In this document: positions 33,990 through 42,172 of the stretch, piece after piece
Position numbering within the stretch: the stretch's first letter is position 1
How the letters are laid out: each line of letters begins with the position of its first letter
Source of the DNA: 0-14-0-80-60-11 sp049322355
GTDB lineage: Bacteria > Desulfobacterota > Desulfobaccia > Desulfobaccales > 0-14-0-80-60-11
Length of the DNA: 64,000 bases
Assembly (NCBI GenBank): GCA_049322355.1
Contig: JBMORG010000028.1
Span: 88,212-152,211 of the forward strand
Direction of reading: 5' to 3'
The notes under the pieces: generated by a model
The model's database searches: none
Seen by the model: only the letters and a program-made list of their open reading frames with translations
What the model was told of the DNA's origin: nothing
Position numbers and translations under genes: made by a program

Positions 33990-34826
33990 ATGGCTATTCC
34001 CCAAAGAACTTTGGGACGCACCGGCTACTCTGCCACCATACTGGGTCTGGGAGGCGAAGGAGTGCTCCGGACTTATGGTCGCGAGCGCGAGGCCCAGGCG
34101 GTCATCGAGGCCGCGTTGGATGAGGGCATCAATTACTTCGAAACGGCCCGGGCCTACTCCGGCAGCGAGGCCTATCTGGGTCTCAACCTCAAGGGCCTTC
34201 GGGACAAAATCTTTCTTACCAGCAAGTCCCATGGCCGCACCTTCAAAGAAGCCATGGCCCACCTGACCATCACGCTGAAGAATCTCGACACGGATCACCT
34301 GGACCTCTGGCAGGTGCACGATATCCGTTCCATGGAAGAAGTCGAAGCTTTGAGCGCGACAGGCGGGGCCCTGGAGGCCTTTCACCATGCCCGGGACCGA
34401 GGCTGGGCGCGGTTCATCGGCATCACTGGCCACCACGACCCGGAGGTCCTGCGCCGGGCTTTGCAGATGTTCGAGTTTGACACCATTCTTCTGCCGGTGA
34501 ACCCAGCGGAGCCATACCATGCCAGTTTTCTACCCCTGGCAAAGGAGGCCATGGACAAAGGCATGGGGGTCATTGCCATGAAAACTTTGTGCCGGGGGCA
34601 GCTTCCCCAACTGGCGGAGGAACCCGACGCCATCGTGGGTGAATTGTTGGCCTATGCCTTAAGCCACCCGGTCACTCTGGCGGTGGTGGGAGCGGACTCG
34701 CCGGCTCAAGTGCGCCAATTGGCCGCCGCGGCCCGGAACTTCATCTCCATGACCCCGGAGGAACAGCAGGCCCTGGAAGAGGCCGTAGCCCCCATTGCCC
34801 GGCAGTTGATGTACTATAAGCCTTAG
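33990..34826 (+). CDS. Aldo/keto reductase
   Basis: This 278-residue TIM-barrel enzyme carries family traits: LGRTGYSATILGLGGEG at the start, the catalytic Tyr in ETARAYSGSEAYLGL, Lys in LTSKSHGRTF and His in WQVHDI, matching the Asp-Tyr-Lys-His pattern (Asp is replaced by Glu or Thr in the first motif, ETARAY). It lacks C-terminal ferredoxin cysteines found in some anaerobe homologues. Substrate is unknown. The ATG at 33990 with AAGGAG was chosen over the longer frame from 33954. It stands alone on this strand. Confidence 0.88.
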   Translation: MAIPQRTLGRTGYSATILGLGGEGVLRTYGREREAQAVIEAALDEGINYFETARAYSGSEAYLGLNLKGLRDKIFLTSKSHGRTFKEAMAHLTITLKNLDTDHLDLWQVHDIRSMEEVEALSATGGALEAFHHARDRGWARFIGITGHHDPEVLRRALQMFEFDTILLPVNPAEPYHASFLPLAKEAMDKGMGVIAMKTLCRGQLPQLAEEPDAIVGELLAYALSHPVTLAVVGADSPAQVRQLAAAARNFISMTPEEQQALEEAVAPIARQLMYYKP

Positions 34827-34914
34827 GGCTGAGCATCAGATGATAACGTTCGAGGGTTAGAAATGGAGTAATGCGAAAGCGGGATGCGCTGCGTCTTCCC
34901 GCCTTACGGTACTG

Positions 34915-34993
34915 CCATTCAGAGGGAGCGAAGTGACCGAAGAATCTCAATAAGCAGAGGGAAATACGAGAGCGCTTCACTTCGCTCATGATG
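34915..34993. repeat. Dispersed repeat family E, rearranged copy
   Basis: CAGAGGGAGCGAAGTGACCG and AAGAATCTC, then GAGAGCGCTTCACTTCGCTC, form a partial palindrome related to 40073-40140. It lies downstream of the aldo/keto reductase. Confidence 0.4.
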
Positions 34994-35073
34994 TTAAAGA
35001 GGCTTTTGCGAGAGCTTCTTAAATTTAGGGAATACTAACTTAAGGTTTTATTTTTCATTTTCGGGGGAAAGTA

Positions 35074-35691
35074 TCATTGTTTGGTTACTACGAGACCCCC
35101 TTTGCCATGCCCTTCCTCTCCATCTCTGCTGACCAGTGCGTCAAATGAAATACTAGTTTCCCCCTTGGAAAAAAGAATTGCATGAGTATACCAATGCTCA
35201 CCAAAGCTTCCTTCACCATCTGTAGTCCCTTTGATCTCTGCAGAACCTGACTTTTCAAAAAATCCCTCGCTGGCCGTTAATTTAACTTTCGCCCCCTTAA
35301 TAACCGCCTTCCCATCTGGCGATAAGACAAGTACTCTAATAAAACCGCCTTCACCGGCTCTAATCTCACTTCGGTGACCGAAATCAAACATTACCTTGAG
35401 AGCCTCGGCCTTGGGTGTTGAGGATAAAGGAGCGGGAGCTTGCGGAGCAGATTTGGGAGTGGGTTTTAAAGCCGTTTGAAGCTCTGGTTTTTGACCCTGG
35501 CCGGGAGAGGGAGTGGGCTGCTTCTGCGCCCCAACAAACTGAGTGACACTGGTGGGCTCTTTGGGCACTGGGGGCACCGGACGCACGAACTGATACCAGG
35601 CTCCAATGAGCCCTCCGAGAGCCGCTAGAATCGAGGCAATACCGGTAAGAATTCCAGGCAAAGTGGTCCAGAAGGATTTCTTTTCTTCCAT
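35074..35691 (-). CDS. Membrane-anchored protein with proline-rich linker and Ig-like domain
   Basis: I do not recognise a named family. The 205-residue protein has one hydrophobic helix at about residues 11-31 (LPGILTGIASILAALGGLIGAW), then a proline/glutamine/lysine-rich linker to residue 100. The last 100 residues are a beta-rich domain with LVLSPDGKAVIKGAKVKLTA and GTTDGEGSFGEHWYTH, resembling bacterial Ig-like (invasin or carboxypeptidase-regulatory-like) modules. The topology suggests an inner-membrane anchor with an exported domain. It is transcribed alone on the minus strand, and its base composition is more AT-rich than its neighbours. Confidence 0.65.
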   Translation of the reverse strand: MEEKKSFWTTLPGILTGIASILAALGGLIGAWYQFVRPVPPVPKEPTSVTQFVGAQKQPTPSPGQGQKPELQTALKPTPKSAPQAPAPLSSTPKAEALKVMFDFGHRSEIRAGEGGFIRVLVLSPDGKAVIKGAKVKLTASEGFFEKSGSAEIKGTTDGEGSFGEHWYTHAILFSKGETSISFDALVSRDGEEGHGKGGLVVTKQ

Positions 35692-35808
35692 ATTCTTACC
35701 CTCCAGCCTTGTTGTTTCTAATTTATATCTTTAATGTTTTTTTACCACCCTATATACTATTTTTGATTAAGAAAATGAAATCTATTTTTATCTTGTCATG
35801 TAGAAGTA

Positions 35809-36585
35809 TTACCTGAGTGATTTATCTTCGTCCAGGCGCTTGCCCACATACCAGTCGATCTGGCGGCAGATGCCTTTGATCACCTGGGCTTCCCGGGCCC
35901 GAAGACCGTGGCGGGAAAACAGCCGGCGGACGTTGAACATCCAGTGCTCCGGATTCTGGTGGCTGATGAAGTTGATCTTGAGCAGGGTCTCCTGAAGCAT
36001 GGCGTACATGGATTCAAGCTCCCGGGAATTGGCCAGGCGGGGGATGAAATGGGGTTTGGCGCTCACCGCGGTGAAAAGCTCATAGGCCATGACCATCACG
36101 GCCTGGGCCAGGTTAAGGGAGGAGCACTCGCCGGTGGGGATGGTCACCAGGGCGTGGCAGAAGGGCAGTTCCTCGTTGGTGAGGCCCCAGTTTTCCGGCC
36201 CGAAGAGCAGGGCGACCTCGTTTGCTGCGGATATTTCCACAAGCATGGCCGCCATCTCCCGGGGGGAGTAATAGTCGTTGCGGACACCGCCCAGGCGGGC
36301 GGTGGTGCCCACGATGTACTGGAAGGGACCCAAAGCCGCGGCCAGGTCGTCGTGGATTTCCATGGTGTCCAAAAGACGCGCCGCGGGGCCGGTGGCCATC
36401 ATGGCCATCCTCTCCCGGTGCAGGTCCGCGGGCTGCACCAACACCAGCCGGTGGATGCCCATGTTGCAGGCGGCCCGGGCCGCAGCCCCGATGTTTTCAG
36501 CCAATTGGGGCCGGAACAGGACAATGGCCACCTGTTCCAGGCGCACCCGATAAGGCGGCTTCCCTTGGCCTCTTTGGTCCTTCAT
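35809..36585 (-). CDS. SpoU-family RNA methyltransferase (TrmJ-like)
   Basis: This 258-residue SPOUT methyltransferase probably 2'-O-methylates tRNA at position 32 as TrmJ does. The N-terminal FRPQLAENIGAAARAACNMG, the central LLFGPENWGLTNEEL and the C-terminal CSSLNLAQAVMVMAYELF form the three conserved motifs of the knotted SAM site. The last 80 residues are a helical extension typical of TrmJ. The ATG at 36585 was preferred; a GTG two codons upstream is possible. Neither has a strong ribosome binding site. Family is firm; the specific tRNA target is inferred. Confidence 0.85.
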   Translation of the reverse strand: MKDQRGQGKPPYRVRLEQVAIVLFRPQLAENIGAAARAACNMGIHRLVLVQPADLHRERMAMMATGPAARLLDTMEIHDDLAAALGPFQYIVGTTARLGGVRNDYYSPREMAAMLVEISAANEVALLFGPENWGLTNEELPFCHALVTIPTGECSSLNLAQAVMVMAYELFTAVSAKPHFIPRLANSRELESMYAMLQETLLKINFISHQNPEHWMFNVRRLFSRHGLRAREAQVIKGICRQIDWYVGKRLDEDKSLR

Positions 36586-36798
36586 GAGCACTTACACCGG
36601 TTGCTAAAAGTTGTGCCCGAATTACCCTCTACAAAATTCTTCACCTAACTTCCTTCTCACCGGCAAAAGACAATGCCGGGGGACTCCGGAAACGGCGTTT
36701 CCAGAATCCCCCGAGCCTCTTTCTCCTTCATCACCCCAAAAGGTGATTCTGCTGGTTCTCCTGATAATGGCAAGCAGCCTGGGAGTACCCCGTTGGTC

Positions 36799-37377
36799 TT
36801 ACTCGCGAGGTGGCTGAGGTTGTGGCACCTGCTGACCTGGCTCCGGTGGGACAGGTCCCGGAGGAGAAGGCTGCGGTTTTTTTGGTTGTGGCCATGGTTT
36901 TTGTGAACCTGGGAGAGGCGGCTTCGAACCTGGCGGCTGCGGTTCTAGGGGGCCCGGTCCTGGTCCCTGGGGTCCCGGTCCTTGAGGGCCTACCGCGGGC
37001 GACGGAGGTTCCGGTCGATAGGGGCGCGGTTTTTGAGGAGGCCGCCGAGGCGGACGTGGTTCCTGGTATTGAGGTCCCGGTCCCTGAGGTCCTTGTCCTT
37101 GGGGACCTACCTGCGGCGGAGGCGGTTCCGGCCGATGGGGGCGCGGTTTTTTAGGGGGTCGCCTTGGCGGAACCGGTTCCTGGTATTGAGGTCCCGGTCC
37201 CTGAGGTCCTTGAGGACCCTGTACCCCTGGCCCCGGTGGCTTTGGGGGCGGCGGTGGAACCTTCTGCACTTTTTTCTTTGGGTCAGGTTCTGGCGGTTGC
37301 GGTTGAGCAAAGGCATATCCGGTGATCAATGTCATACAGTACACCCAACACATGATGATGCTTAAGGCCCTTTTCAT
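36799..37377 (-). CDS. Secreted proline/glycine/glutamine-rich repeat protein
   Basis: No known family is recognised. The 192-residue product has a signal peptide (MKRALSIIMCWVYCMTLITG, cut near YAFAQ), followed by a region almost entirely Pro, Gln, Gly, Arg and Lys. A unit of about 39 residues repeats at least twice: each begins GPQGPGPQYQEP, runs through RPPRRPP or VPPRRPP, KPRPHRPEPP or KPRPYRPEPP, and ends VGPQG. A third, decayed unit follows. The ATG at 37377 has GGAG upstream, so the longer frame from 37395 was dropped. It probably forms an extended, positively charged extracellular or periplasmic chain. The opposite strand has open frames only because of the GC-rich repeats. Confidence 0.65.
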   Translation of the reverse strand: MKRALSIIMCWVYCMTLITGYAFAQPQPPEPDPKKKVQKVPPPPPKPPGPGVQGPQGPQGPGPQYQEPVPPRRPPKKPRPHRPEPPPPQVGPQGQGPQGPGPQYQEPRPPRRPPQKPRPYRPEPPSPAVGPQGPGPQGPGPGPLEPQPPGSKPPLPGSQKPWPQPKKPQPSPPGPVPPEPGQQVPQPQPPRE

Positions 37378-37790
37378 ATCAACTCCATTAATCAAAGGAT
37401 AAGGTTAATTTGTCAACTATTCCAACGCGGTTTCTGCCAATCATGCATCCGGAGGACTATCCGCCTCTGATTTCCATCGAGGGCCGCCGGCCCGCTGCAA
37501 GATGATAACACAGGCTTTTTCATACCCCCAAAAAAAACTTTCCTCAAGTTTCCGGACAGTCTGACCTCCATCTCTCCCTTGCCATATAGTTTGCGATTCT
37601 TATATTTTTGACAGAGCAGTTTTATTCTTTGTTAAATGTTTTTTCTGCTGTTATTTATTTCTCACCGATTTTTCCATAGGAGAGTGAGGATTAAAGTTGA
37701 AATATCACTAATAGGCAAGGATTTAGCCTAGAAAAAGAGGATAAATAAATTTTTACCAACCGCGATATTGCTTGGTGGAAGAAGTACAGG
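37378..37790. other. Divergent intergenic region between the Pro-rich and Slp genes
   Basis: These 413 bases include no gene. The right half is AT-rich and contains the promoter-like pair TTGACA (37608) and TTAAAT (37632). Confidence 0.4.
37608..37637 (+). promoter_or_regulatory. Putative promoter upstream of the Slp-like lipoprotein
   Basis: A perfect TTGACA at 37608-37613 is followed after 18 bases by TTAAAT (4 of 6). The predicted leader is about 145 bases long. Confidence 0.35.
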
Positions 37791-38309
37791 ATGCATTGTT
37801 TCCGGCTGCTATTAGGGTATTTTCTGTTGTCGGTTGGCTGCGCGCCGGCCATATCCCCCACATTACTGCAAGAGGCCGGCCCCGGGGCAGGTTTTGCCGA
37901 ATTGGCCGCACATCCGGACAATTACAAAGGCCGATTGGAAATTTTAGGGGGCCTGGTCATGACCGTGCAGCCTTGGGGGCAGGGCAGTCTACTCACGGTG
38001 GATCAGCGGCAACTGGATTCCCGAAATTATCCCGTTGGCACCGCTTCCGAAGGCACTTTTCTGGTGGAGAGCGATAAGTGGCTGGATTCCAATTATTTCC
38101 TTCCCAAGAGCAAAGTGGTGGTGGCCGGCATAGTGCAGGGCAAAAAGGATGGTTTGCTGGTTCTCAAGGCGCGCCAGGTGACGCTGCTGGAACCCCCGGT
38201 CTGGGAAAAATACTATTATCCTGTTCCCCGGGAATGGTATTCTCCGGAATTGGAATACTGCTACACACCACCCTATTTTGACCCCTGGAGGGGTGGCCAC
38301 CGGTTTTGA
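37791..38309 (+). CDS. Slp-family outer membrane lipoprotein
   Basis: This 172-residue protein has a lipoprotein signal peptide with the lipobox LSVGC near residue 17, so the mature protein is lipid-anchored. The body resembles the Slp family: LAAHPDNYKGRLEILGGLV at the start of the domain, GSLLTVDQRQLDS, GTFLVESDKWLDSNYF and VVVAGIVQGKK. Slp proteins sit in the outer membrane and respond to starvation or acid in enterobacteria; the role here is unknown. It ends with a tyrosine/proline-rich tail (YYYPVPREWYSPELEY). Two further genes follow on the same strand. Confidence 0.8.
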   Translation: MHCFRLLLGYFLLSVGCAPAISPTLLQEAGPGAGFAELAAHPDNYKGRLEILGGLVMTVQPWGQGSLLTVDQRQLDSRNYPVGTASEGTFLVESDKWLDSNYFLPKSKVVVAGIVQGKKDGLLVLKARQVTLLEPPVWEKYYYPVPREWYSPELEYCYTPPYFDPWRGGHRF

Positions 38310-38399
38310 ATGCAGATTTTGGGTTTCAGGTTCGGGTTTGGGGGAAAAGCTATATGTAGTTAGATATTCTAAAAAAAACCGGTGCAGAAGGGGAAAAAA

Positions 38400-38741
38400 A
38401 TGCATATCGACTCCTATGAATTCGGTCTCATCCGGATTGATGGCCAAACTTTCCGGAACGACATTCTGATATGGCCTGGCCAGATCAAGAGTGACTGGTG
38501 GCGCCGGGAAAGTCACTTGCTGCAATTGGACGATGTGGCCGAGGCTTTGGTCTGCGCCCCCCAGGTGCTGGTTGTGGGTCAAGGTAATCCCGGGCGGATG
38601 GAAGTGGACCCGGCCTTGGCCGCTTACCTCCGGGAAACGGGGGTGGATCTGATGGTCTTTCCCACCAAGCACGCCTGCCAGGTGATCAACGAATTAAGTC
38701 CCAAGCGCCGGCTGGCTGCGGCTTTGCACCTGACCTGCTGA
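38400..38741 (+). CDS. Mth938-domain protein (DUF498)
   Basis: This 113-residue protein matches the Mth938/NDUFAF3-like fold: SYEFGLIRIDGQTFRNDILIWP, then WWRRESHLLQLDDV, PQVLVVGQGNPGRM and the C-terminal AALHLTC. In animals and some bacteria relatives help assemble complex I, which is of interest given the nuo operon 10 kb away, but no linkage is shown. The ATG at 38400 follows an AGAAGGGG sequence and begins the conserved part. The amidohydrolase starts 12 bases after its stop, so the two are one transcript. Confidence 0.85.
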   Translation: MHIDSYEFGLIRIDGQTFRNDILIWPGQIKSDWWRRESHLLQLDDVAEALVCAPQVLVVGQGNPGRMEVDPALAAYLRETGVDLMVFPTKHACQVINELSPKRRLAAALHLTC

Positions 38742-38753
38742 ACAAGAGCCATC

Positions 38754-39509
38754 ATGTCCAAAGATTTGGCCATCATCGATTGTCATCTGCACTCAGGGGT
38801 GCAGCACGTTAACTGGGATTGGGATCATATCCGGCCGCTGCTGCTGGCGGCGGGGATCACCGGGGCCGCTCCCATTCCGCCGGTGGAGGATATCTACGAC
38901 CGGTACAATCACCGGTTCACCGATACGCCGGCCTGGCAGGCCTGCCGCCGCCGGGCCCATCAGTACCTTCTGGAGCTGAAGGACCCTGAGATTGCTATTT
39001 ATCCTTACTTTTTTGTGTGGAACGATTTCGCTTATGAAGATTTAGGCCCGGAGTACGTGGCCATCAAGTGGCACCGCCACCCCGATGAGCCGGTTTATCA
39101 TTATGACGACCCACGCTGCGGGAAGTTTTTGGATGCGGTGAGAGAGCGGCGACTGCCCATTCTCTTGGAAGAGTCGCTGGAAAACACCCTTTTCTTCCTG
39201 GACGAGTTGGCTCCGGACCTGGCGGTGATCATTCCCCACCTAGGCGGTTTGAATGGGGGCTACGTGGCCCTGGACCGGGCCGGGGTCTGGCGCCGTCCCC
39301 AGGTGTTTGCGGATACCGCCGTAGCTGCGCTCCCGGAAATCAAGGACTTCCTCCGCCGCTTCGGCAGCGAGCGCCTGCTGTTCGGCAGCGACTACCCTTT
39401 TGGCAATCCGGCCTCCGAACTGGCTAAGATCCTCAGTCTGGATTTGCCTCATGACCACATGCGGGCCATCCTGGGAGACAACTTTCGGCGCCTGTGCAGA
39501 CTTGATTAA
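38754..39509 (+). CDS. Amidohydrolase family (TIM-barrel metal-dependent hydrolase)
   Basis: This 251-residue protein has the amidohydrolase_2 layout: IIDCHLHSG with the first metal-binding HxH, VIIPHLGGLNGG with the third-strand histidine and LLFGSDYPFGNP with the catalytic Asp. KWHRHP in the middle may add another metal ligand. It is shorter than most amidohydrolases (about 280-350). Relatives decarboxylate or hydrolyse small aromatic and lactone compounds; substrate here is unknown. It is 12 bases from the Mth938-like gene and probably co-expressed. Confidence 0.82.
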   Translation: MSKDLAIIDCHLHSGVQHVNWDWDHIRPLLLAAGITGAAPIPPVEDIYDRYNHRFTDTPAWQACRRRAHQYLLELKDPEIAIYPYFFVWNDFAYEDLGPEYVAIKWHRHPDEPVYHYDDPRCGKFLDAVRERRLPILLEESLENTLFFLDELAPDLAVIIPHLGGLNGGYVALDRAGVWRRPQVFADTAVAALPEIKDFLRRFGSERLLFGSDYPFGNPASELAKILSLDLPHDHMRAILGDNFRRLCRLD

Positions 39510-39728
39510 GGAAACGGCAAAATATTCATTATATTAGGTTGTGGTGTTGGAAATGGACGCATATAAAGAGTTCTGCCCCGGCAAAATATTGCCTTTATGG
39601 GTGCAAATCTGGTAAAAGTGGTTTCAGTTCCGGTGAGTAGGCAGAGACTCAGCGAAAAGGGGATTTTGCCAGGCCGAACGCATCCGCAAAGGTTATAAGA
39701 GCTTTGCTAAAGATTCAATTTGCCATTA

Positions 39729-39893
39729 TCAGCGGCCCGCCTCTTCACTCCACATCCGGTAATAATCTGGATCATTAGCAATTGCAGCTTCCAGTGCTGC
39801 CCGGTCCTGATAACTCGAGGGCGAATAACGGTCCGTGGCACATCCGGCCACCGATATAAACAGCAAAATGATCATGAACATTACCATTTTCAT
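39729..39893 (-). CDS. Small lipoprotein
   Basis: A 54-residue product starts at the ATG at 39893, just after GGAGG. It is an N-terminal hydrophobic helix (MVMFMIILLFISVAGC) with the lipobox VAGC, leaving a mature peptide of about 37 residues rich in Asp, Tyr and Ala (DRAALEAAIANDPDYYRMW). It belongs to no family I recognise. It is an isolated minus-strand gene; the strong ribosome binding site and lipobox argue that it is real. Confidence 0.6.
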   Translation of the reverse strand: MKMVMFMIILLFISVAGCATDRYSPSSYQDRAALEAAIANDPDYYRMWSEEAGR

Positions 39894-40283
39894 GACTGCC
39901 TCCCGCGGTCTTGGCATTGGCTACCCAGCCGTAACCCCGGTAAATTAATACTGCTTTTTCTCCTAAAATAAGGTTTCCTACATAAAAGTCAATCTTGGCC
40001 GCAAGACCGCACGCCGGAGAATCTACAGCGGTTGCCGGAAGTTACTGCTGATCATCCCGATAAATTTGAAATTCTGAGCGCAGCGAAGAATCTCGCTTTT
40101 TCGAGATTCTTTGGTCGCTTAGCTCCCTCAGAATGACGATCAGAGGTGGCTGATGAGGCTTTTAAACAGGAAAGCTTGGCAATTGCTATAAGTGGAAAAA
40201 AGCTGGTATGGCCGATAAACGAAGAAAGGCGACCTGTCGCGGTCGCCTCAAACATGTCAGATATATGGTTAAGTCAATACCGC
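39894..40283. other. Intergenic region holding a family E repeat
   Basis: These 390 bases contain no convincing gene. The repeat at 40073-40140 lies in the middle. A hairpin-like GCGACCTGTCGCGGTCGC at 40229-40246 lies about 40 bases past the stop of the coiled-coil gene on the minus strand and could help terminate it. Confidence 0.45.
40073..40140. repeat. Dispersed repeat family E, best copy
   Basis: TCTGAGCGCAGCGAAGAATC then TCGCTTTTTCGAGATTCTTT and a distal TCCCTCAGAATGACGATCAG make a palindrome with arms AGAATCTCG and CGAGATTCT. Other copies are at 34915-34993 and 17393-17440. Confidence 0.6.
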
Positions 40284-40862
40284 TCAGACCTGGCGCATCT
40301 TCTCCTTGAGCCCTGCCAGCATGGGTTCGAACTGATCGTTGAGCTGCCCCAAGAACCGTCGCCATTCTTCTTGGAACTGGGGCAGGTGCTCCACATCCAG
40401 ATTCACTTTCTGACGGTATTGCGCCTCTATAGCCCGTTGCACTTGTCCCACCCCTGCGGCAAACCTGGCCTTAAGCTGCTGCAAGGCATTGCTGCGAATC
40501 TGGAGAAATTGTTGCAAAATCTGCTCCATTTCCGTCTGGAGACGAGCCATGCTCTTTTTGTTGTCGGCCACCAGGAGCAGCCCCTCCACGGCCCGGTCCT
40601 GACGAGGGTCCACCGAATTTTCCCGGGGCAGGCCGATGTTCCGCAGGAAGATCTCTTTGATGGCCCCTTTAGCGGCGGCCTGGCCCTGGCTTGGGAGATT
40701 CTTGAGGTCAGCCTCCAGGTCACCCTCCCCTTTGAGGTACTGAACCGCCAAATGCCGGCCCTGTTCCTGATACTGGGTAACCGCCATTTCTTCTGCGCTG
40801 GCCCGGCCGTATTGTTCGGCCTTTTCCAGGGCCAACTCTAAGGCGCTCTTGATCTCCGCCAA
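40284..40862 (-). CDS. Uncharacterised helical, coiled-coil protein
   Basis: No family is recognised with confidence. The 192-residue protein is almost wholly helical and highly charged, with Gln/Glu/Lys heptads likely to form coiled coils around residues 105-180 (KKSMARLQTEMEQILQQF and RFAAGVGQVQRAIEAQYRQK). It has no signal peptide or cysteines. The start is a TTG at 40862 with a GA-rich stretch upstream; the next in-frame ATG is 25 codons later. It begins 44 bases after the FmdB-like gene and probably shares its transcript. Confidence 0.6.
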   Translation of the reverse strand: MAEIKSALELALEKAEQYGRASAEEMAVTQYQEQGRHLAVQYLKGEGDLEADLKNLPSQGQAAAKGAIKEIFLRNIGLPRENSVDPRQDRAVEGLLLVADNKKSMARLQTEMEQILQQFLQIRSNALQQLKARFAAGVGQVQRAIEAQYRQKVNLDVEHLPQFQEEWRRFLGQLNDQFEPMLAGLKEKMRQV

Positions 40863-40906
40863 TTATTGCTCTCTTTCTCTCCCAACCGGGAGAATCAGCA
40901 GGTTCG

Positions 40907-41206
40907 TCATTTTATCGGAGAGGCCGTAGTCGCCTCGGCCTTGGGGGTTTCCGCGGGTTTGCTGTCACTGTTGCTTGTTGCGGCCTTGGCCCCGTCATTG
41001 TTGTCACCGGCGCCGGCGGCCGCGTTCTTGCCGGCGTAATCCGTTACATACCACCCGCTGCCCTTGAGGTGAAAGGCACAGGAACTGATGAGTTTGTGAA
41101 GACTACCGCCACACGCCGCGCATTCCGTCAGGGGGGCATCGGAAATTTTTTGCCAGCGCTCCACTACCTGGCCGCAGGCGGCGCATTGATACTCATAAAT
41201 GGGCAT
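40907..41206 (-). CDS. FmdB-family zinc ribbon protein
   Basis: This 99-residue protein starts MPIYEYQCAACGQ, the exact style of FmdB putative regulators. The zinc ribbon is formed by CAACG and ECAACGG, followed by LHKLISSCAFHLKGSGWYVTDY, another common feature. The rest is a low-complexity Ala/Thr/Lys tail. AGGAGG sits upstream of the ATG at 41206, so the longer frame was dropped. Its start lies 14 bases inside the preceding HExxH gene, a tight coupling of the two. Confidence 0.9.
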   Translation of the reverse strand: MPIYEYQCAACGQVVERWQKISDAPLTECAACGGSLHKLISSCAFHLKGSGWYVTDYAGKNAAAGAGDNNDGAKAATSNSDSKPAETPKAEATTASPIK

Positions 41207-41732
41207 ACTGCCAACCTCCTTGAAGGTTATCATCATAATATTTTATCACTGGCGGTAAATCCCTAACCTTCAGGGGCGCCAGGATCTGTTGCGTCAGGTG
41301 ATGCACTCGCCGCTCTTCTTCCTGTTTGCCCTTCTCGGGAGTCTCGTAGAGGGCTAAAAACTGGCTGAAGCGCACAACGTGCACCAGCTCGTGGGTGACG
41401 ATGTAAAGGAGCAGGGGAAACAGGCTCAAGTCATTACAATATTTCAAGGTTTTGAGGATATTGTGGTCTTGCAGGCAAACCCGGTAAAAGTCGAACACCG
41501 CAGACTGTAAAAGGCGATCCTGGTGGCGGCCGTTATACTTGGCTACCAGGGCCAGGGCGTGGGGCGAGATTTCCTCAGCCCGCAAGGCCTCCAGGGTCAG
41601 GATGTCGTATCGGGCCCGGCGCCAGTGGCTGGGAGACAACTTGAAAAAATCGGAGGTTACCTCCTCGGCGATGACCGTCGCCTCTTTCAAGTGCTCCTTG
41701 TGCTGCTGACGGAAATAATGCGCCTGTTCCAT
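41193..41732 (-). CDS. Uncharacterised HExxH-motif protein, possible zincin metallopeptidase
   Basis: I do not recognise a named family. This 179-residue soluble protein carries HELVH at residues 114-118 within a hydrophobic helix (LFPLLLYIVTHELVHVV), the zinc-binding arrangement of zincin peptidases, where the glutamate would be catalytic. Acidic residues about 20 positions on (KQEEERRVHH) could give the third ligand. No signal peptide or membrane segment is present. The gene overlaps the FmdB-like start by 14 bases and lies 104 bases after the FTR-like gene. Whether it is a peptidase or a metal-binding regulator is open. Confidence 0.65.
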   Translation of the reverse strand: MEQAHYFRQQHKEHLKEATVIAEEVTSDFFKLSPSHWRRARYDILTLEALRAEEISPHALALVAKYNGRHQDRLLQSAVFDFYRVCLQDHNILKTLKYCNDLSLFPLLLYIVTHELVHVVRFSQFLALYETPEKGKQEEERRVHHLTQQILAPLKVRDLPPVIKYYDDNLQGGWQYAHL

Positions 41733-41836
41733 TTAACTAGATAATATTACCATTATTAAAGATTATGTCAATGGGCAGAGATATCTGGCCAGGTGCCTTG
41801 ACGGTGTTTTCGTTATGCAAGGCGCAGGAGCAAACT

Positions 41837-42172
41837 CTATATGGGGAAGCGTTTCTCTGGGGGGCGCCGCTCCGGCACATAGACGTGGGGAATAGCTTCG
41901 TCGTTCCAGGCCTGGGACACATAGAGATTACAATAGCAACTGCCGTATTCGGCCACATCCGGTTCCCGGTAGACGCAGGGGCAGATGATATCCTTATCCC
42001 ATTCCTGGTCGTTTGCGGCCAACCGGCAGGGGCAGCACATGTAGCCATAGCGGCTTTTGTTGGTCAGCAATCCCTCCAAAAGTTCAAAGACCCGCGACTT
42101 ATCTTTATTAAATAAAAATCCTTGAGCCTCCTGGACTTTCTTAAGGAAATCATATAGTTCCTCGACCTTCAT
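41837..42172 (-). CDS. Ferredoxin-thioredoxin reductase catalytic subunit-like protein, third motif CYC
   Basis: This 111-residue protein resembles the FTR catalytic subunit, which uses a [4Fe-4S] cluster and reduced ferredoxin to reduce a disulfide. Three cysteine pairs are arranged CPC (47, 49), CPC (64, 66) and CYC (79, 81). In characterised FTR the last motif is CHC, whose histidine is important near the active disulfide; here it is Tyr. Spacing between motifs also differs. It overlaps the glutaredoxin-like gene by four bases (ATGA), so the reductase and a small thiol protein probably work as a pair. The likely partner is that protein. Confidence 0.8.
   Translation of the reverse strand: MKVEELYDFLKKVQEAQGFLFNKDKSRVFELLEGLLTNKSRYGYMCCPCRLAANDQEWDKDIICPCVYREPDVAEYGSCYCNLYVSQAWNDEAIPHVYVPERRPPEKRFPI

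Noticed and set aside
36810..37365. Plus-strand frames opposite the Pro-rich repeat gene
   Set aside because: The minus strand has the signal peptide, the ribosome binding site and regular protein repeats; the plus frames only reflect repeated GC-rich DNA.
40146..40841. 231-residue plus-strand frame opposite the coiled-coil gene
   Set aside because: The minus-strand gene is in line with its operon neighbours and has a regular helical pattern; the plus frame begins in a repeat.
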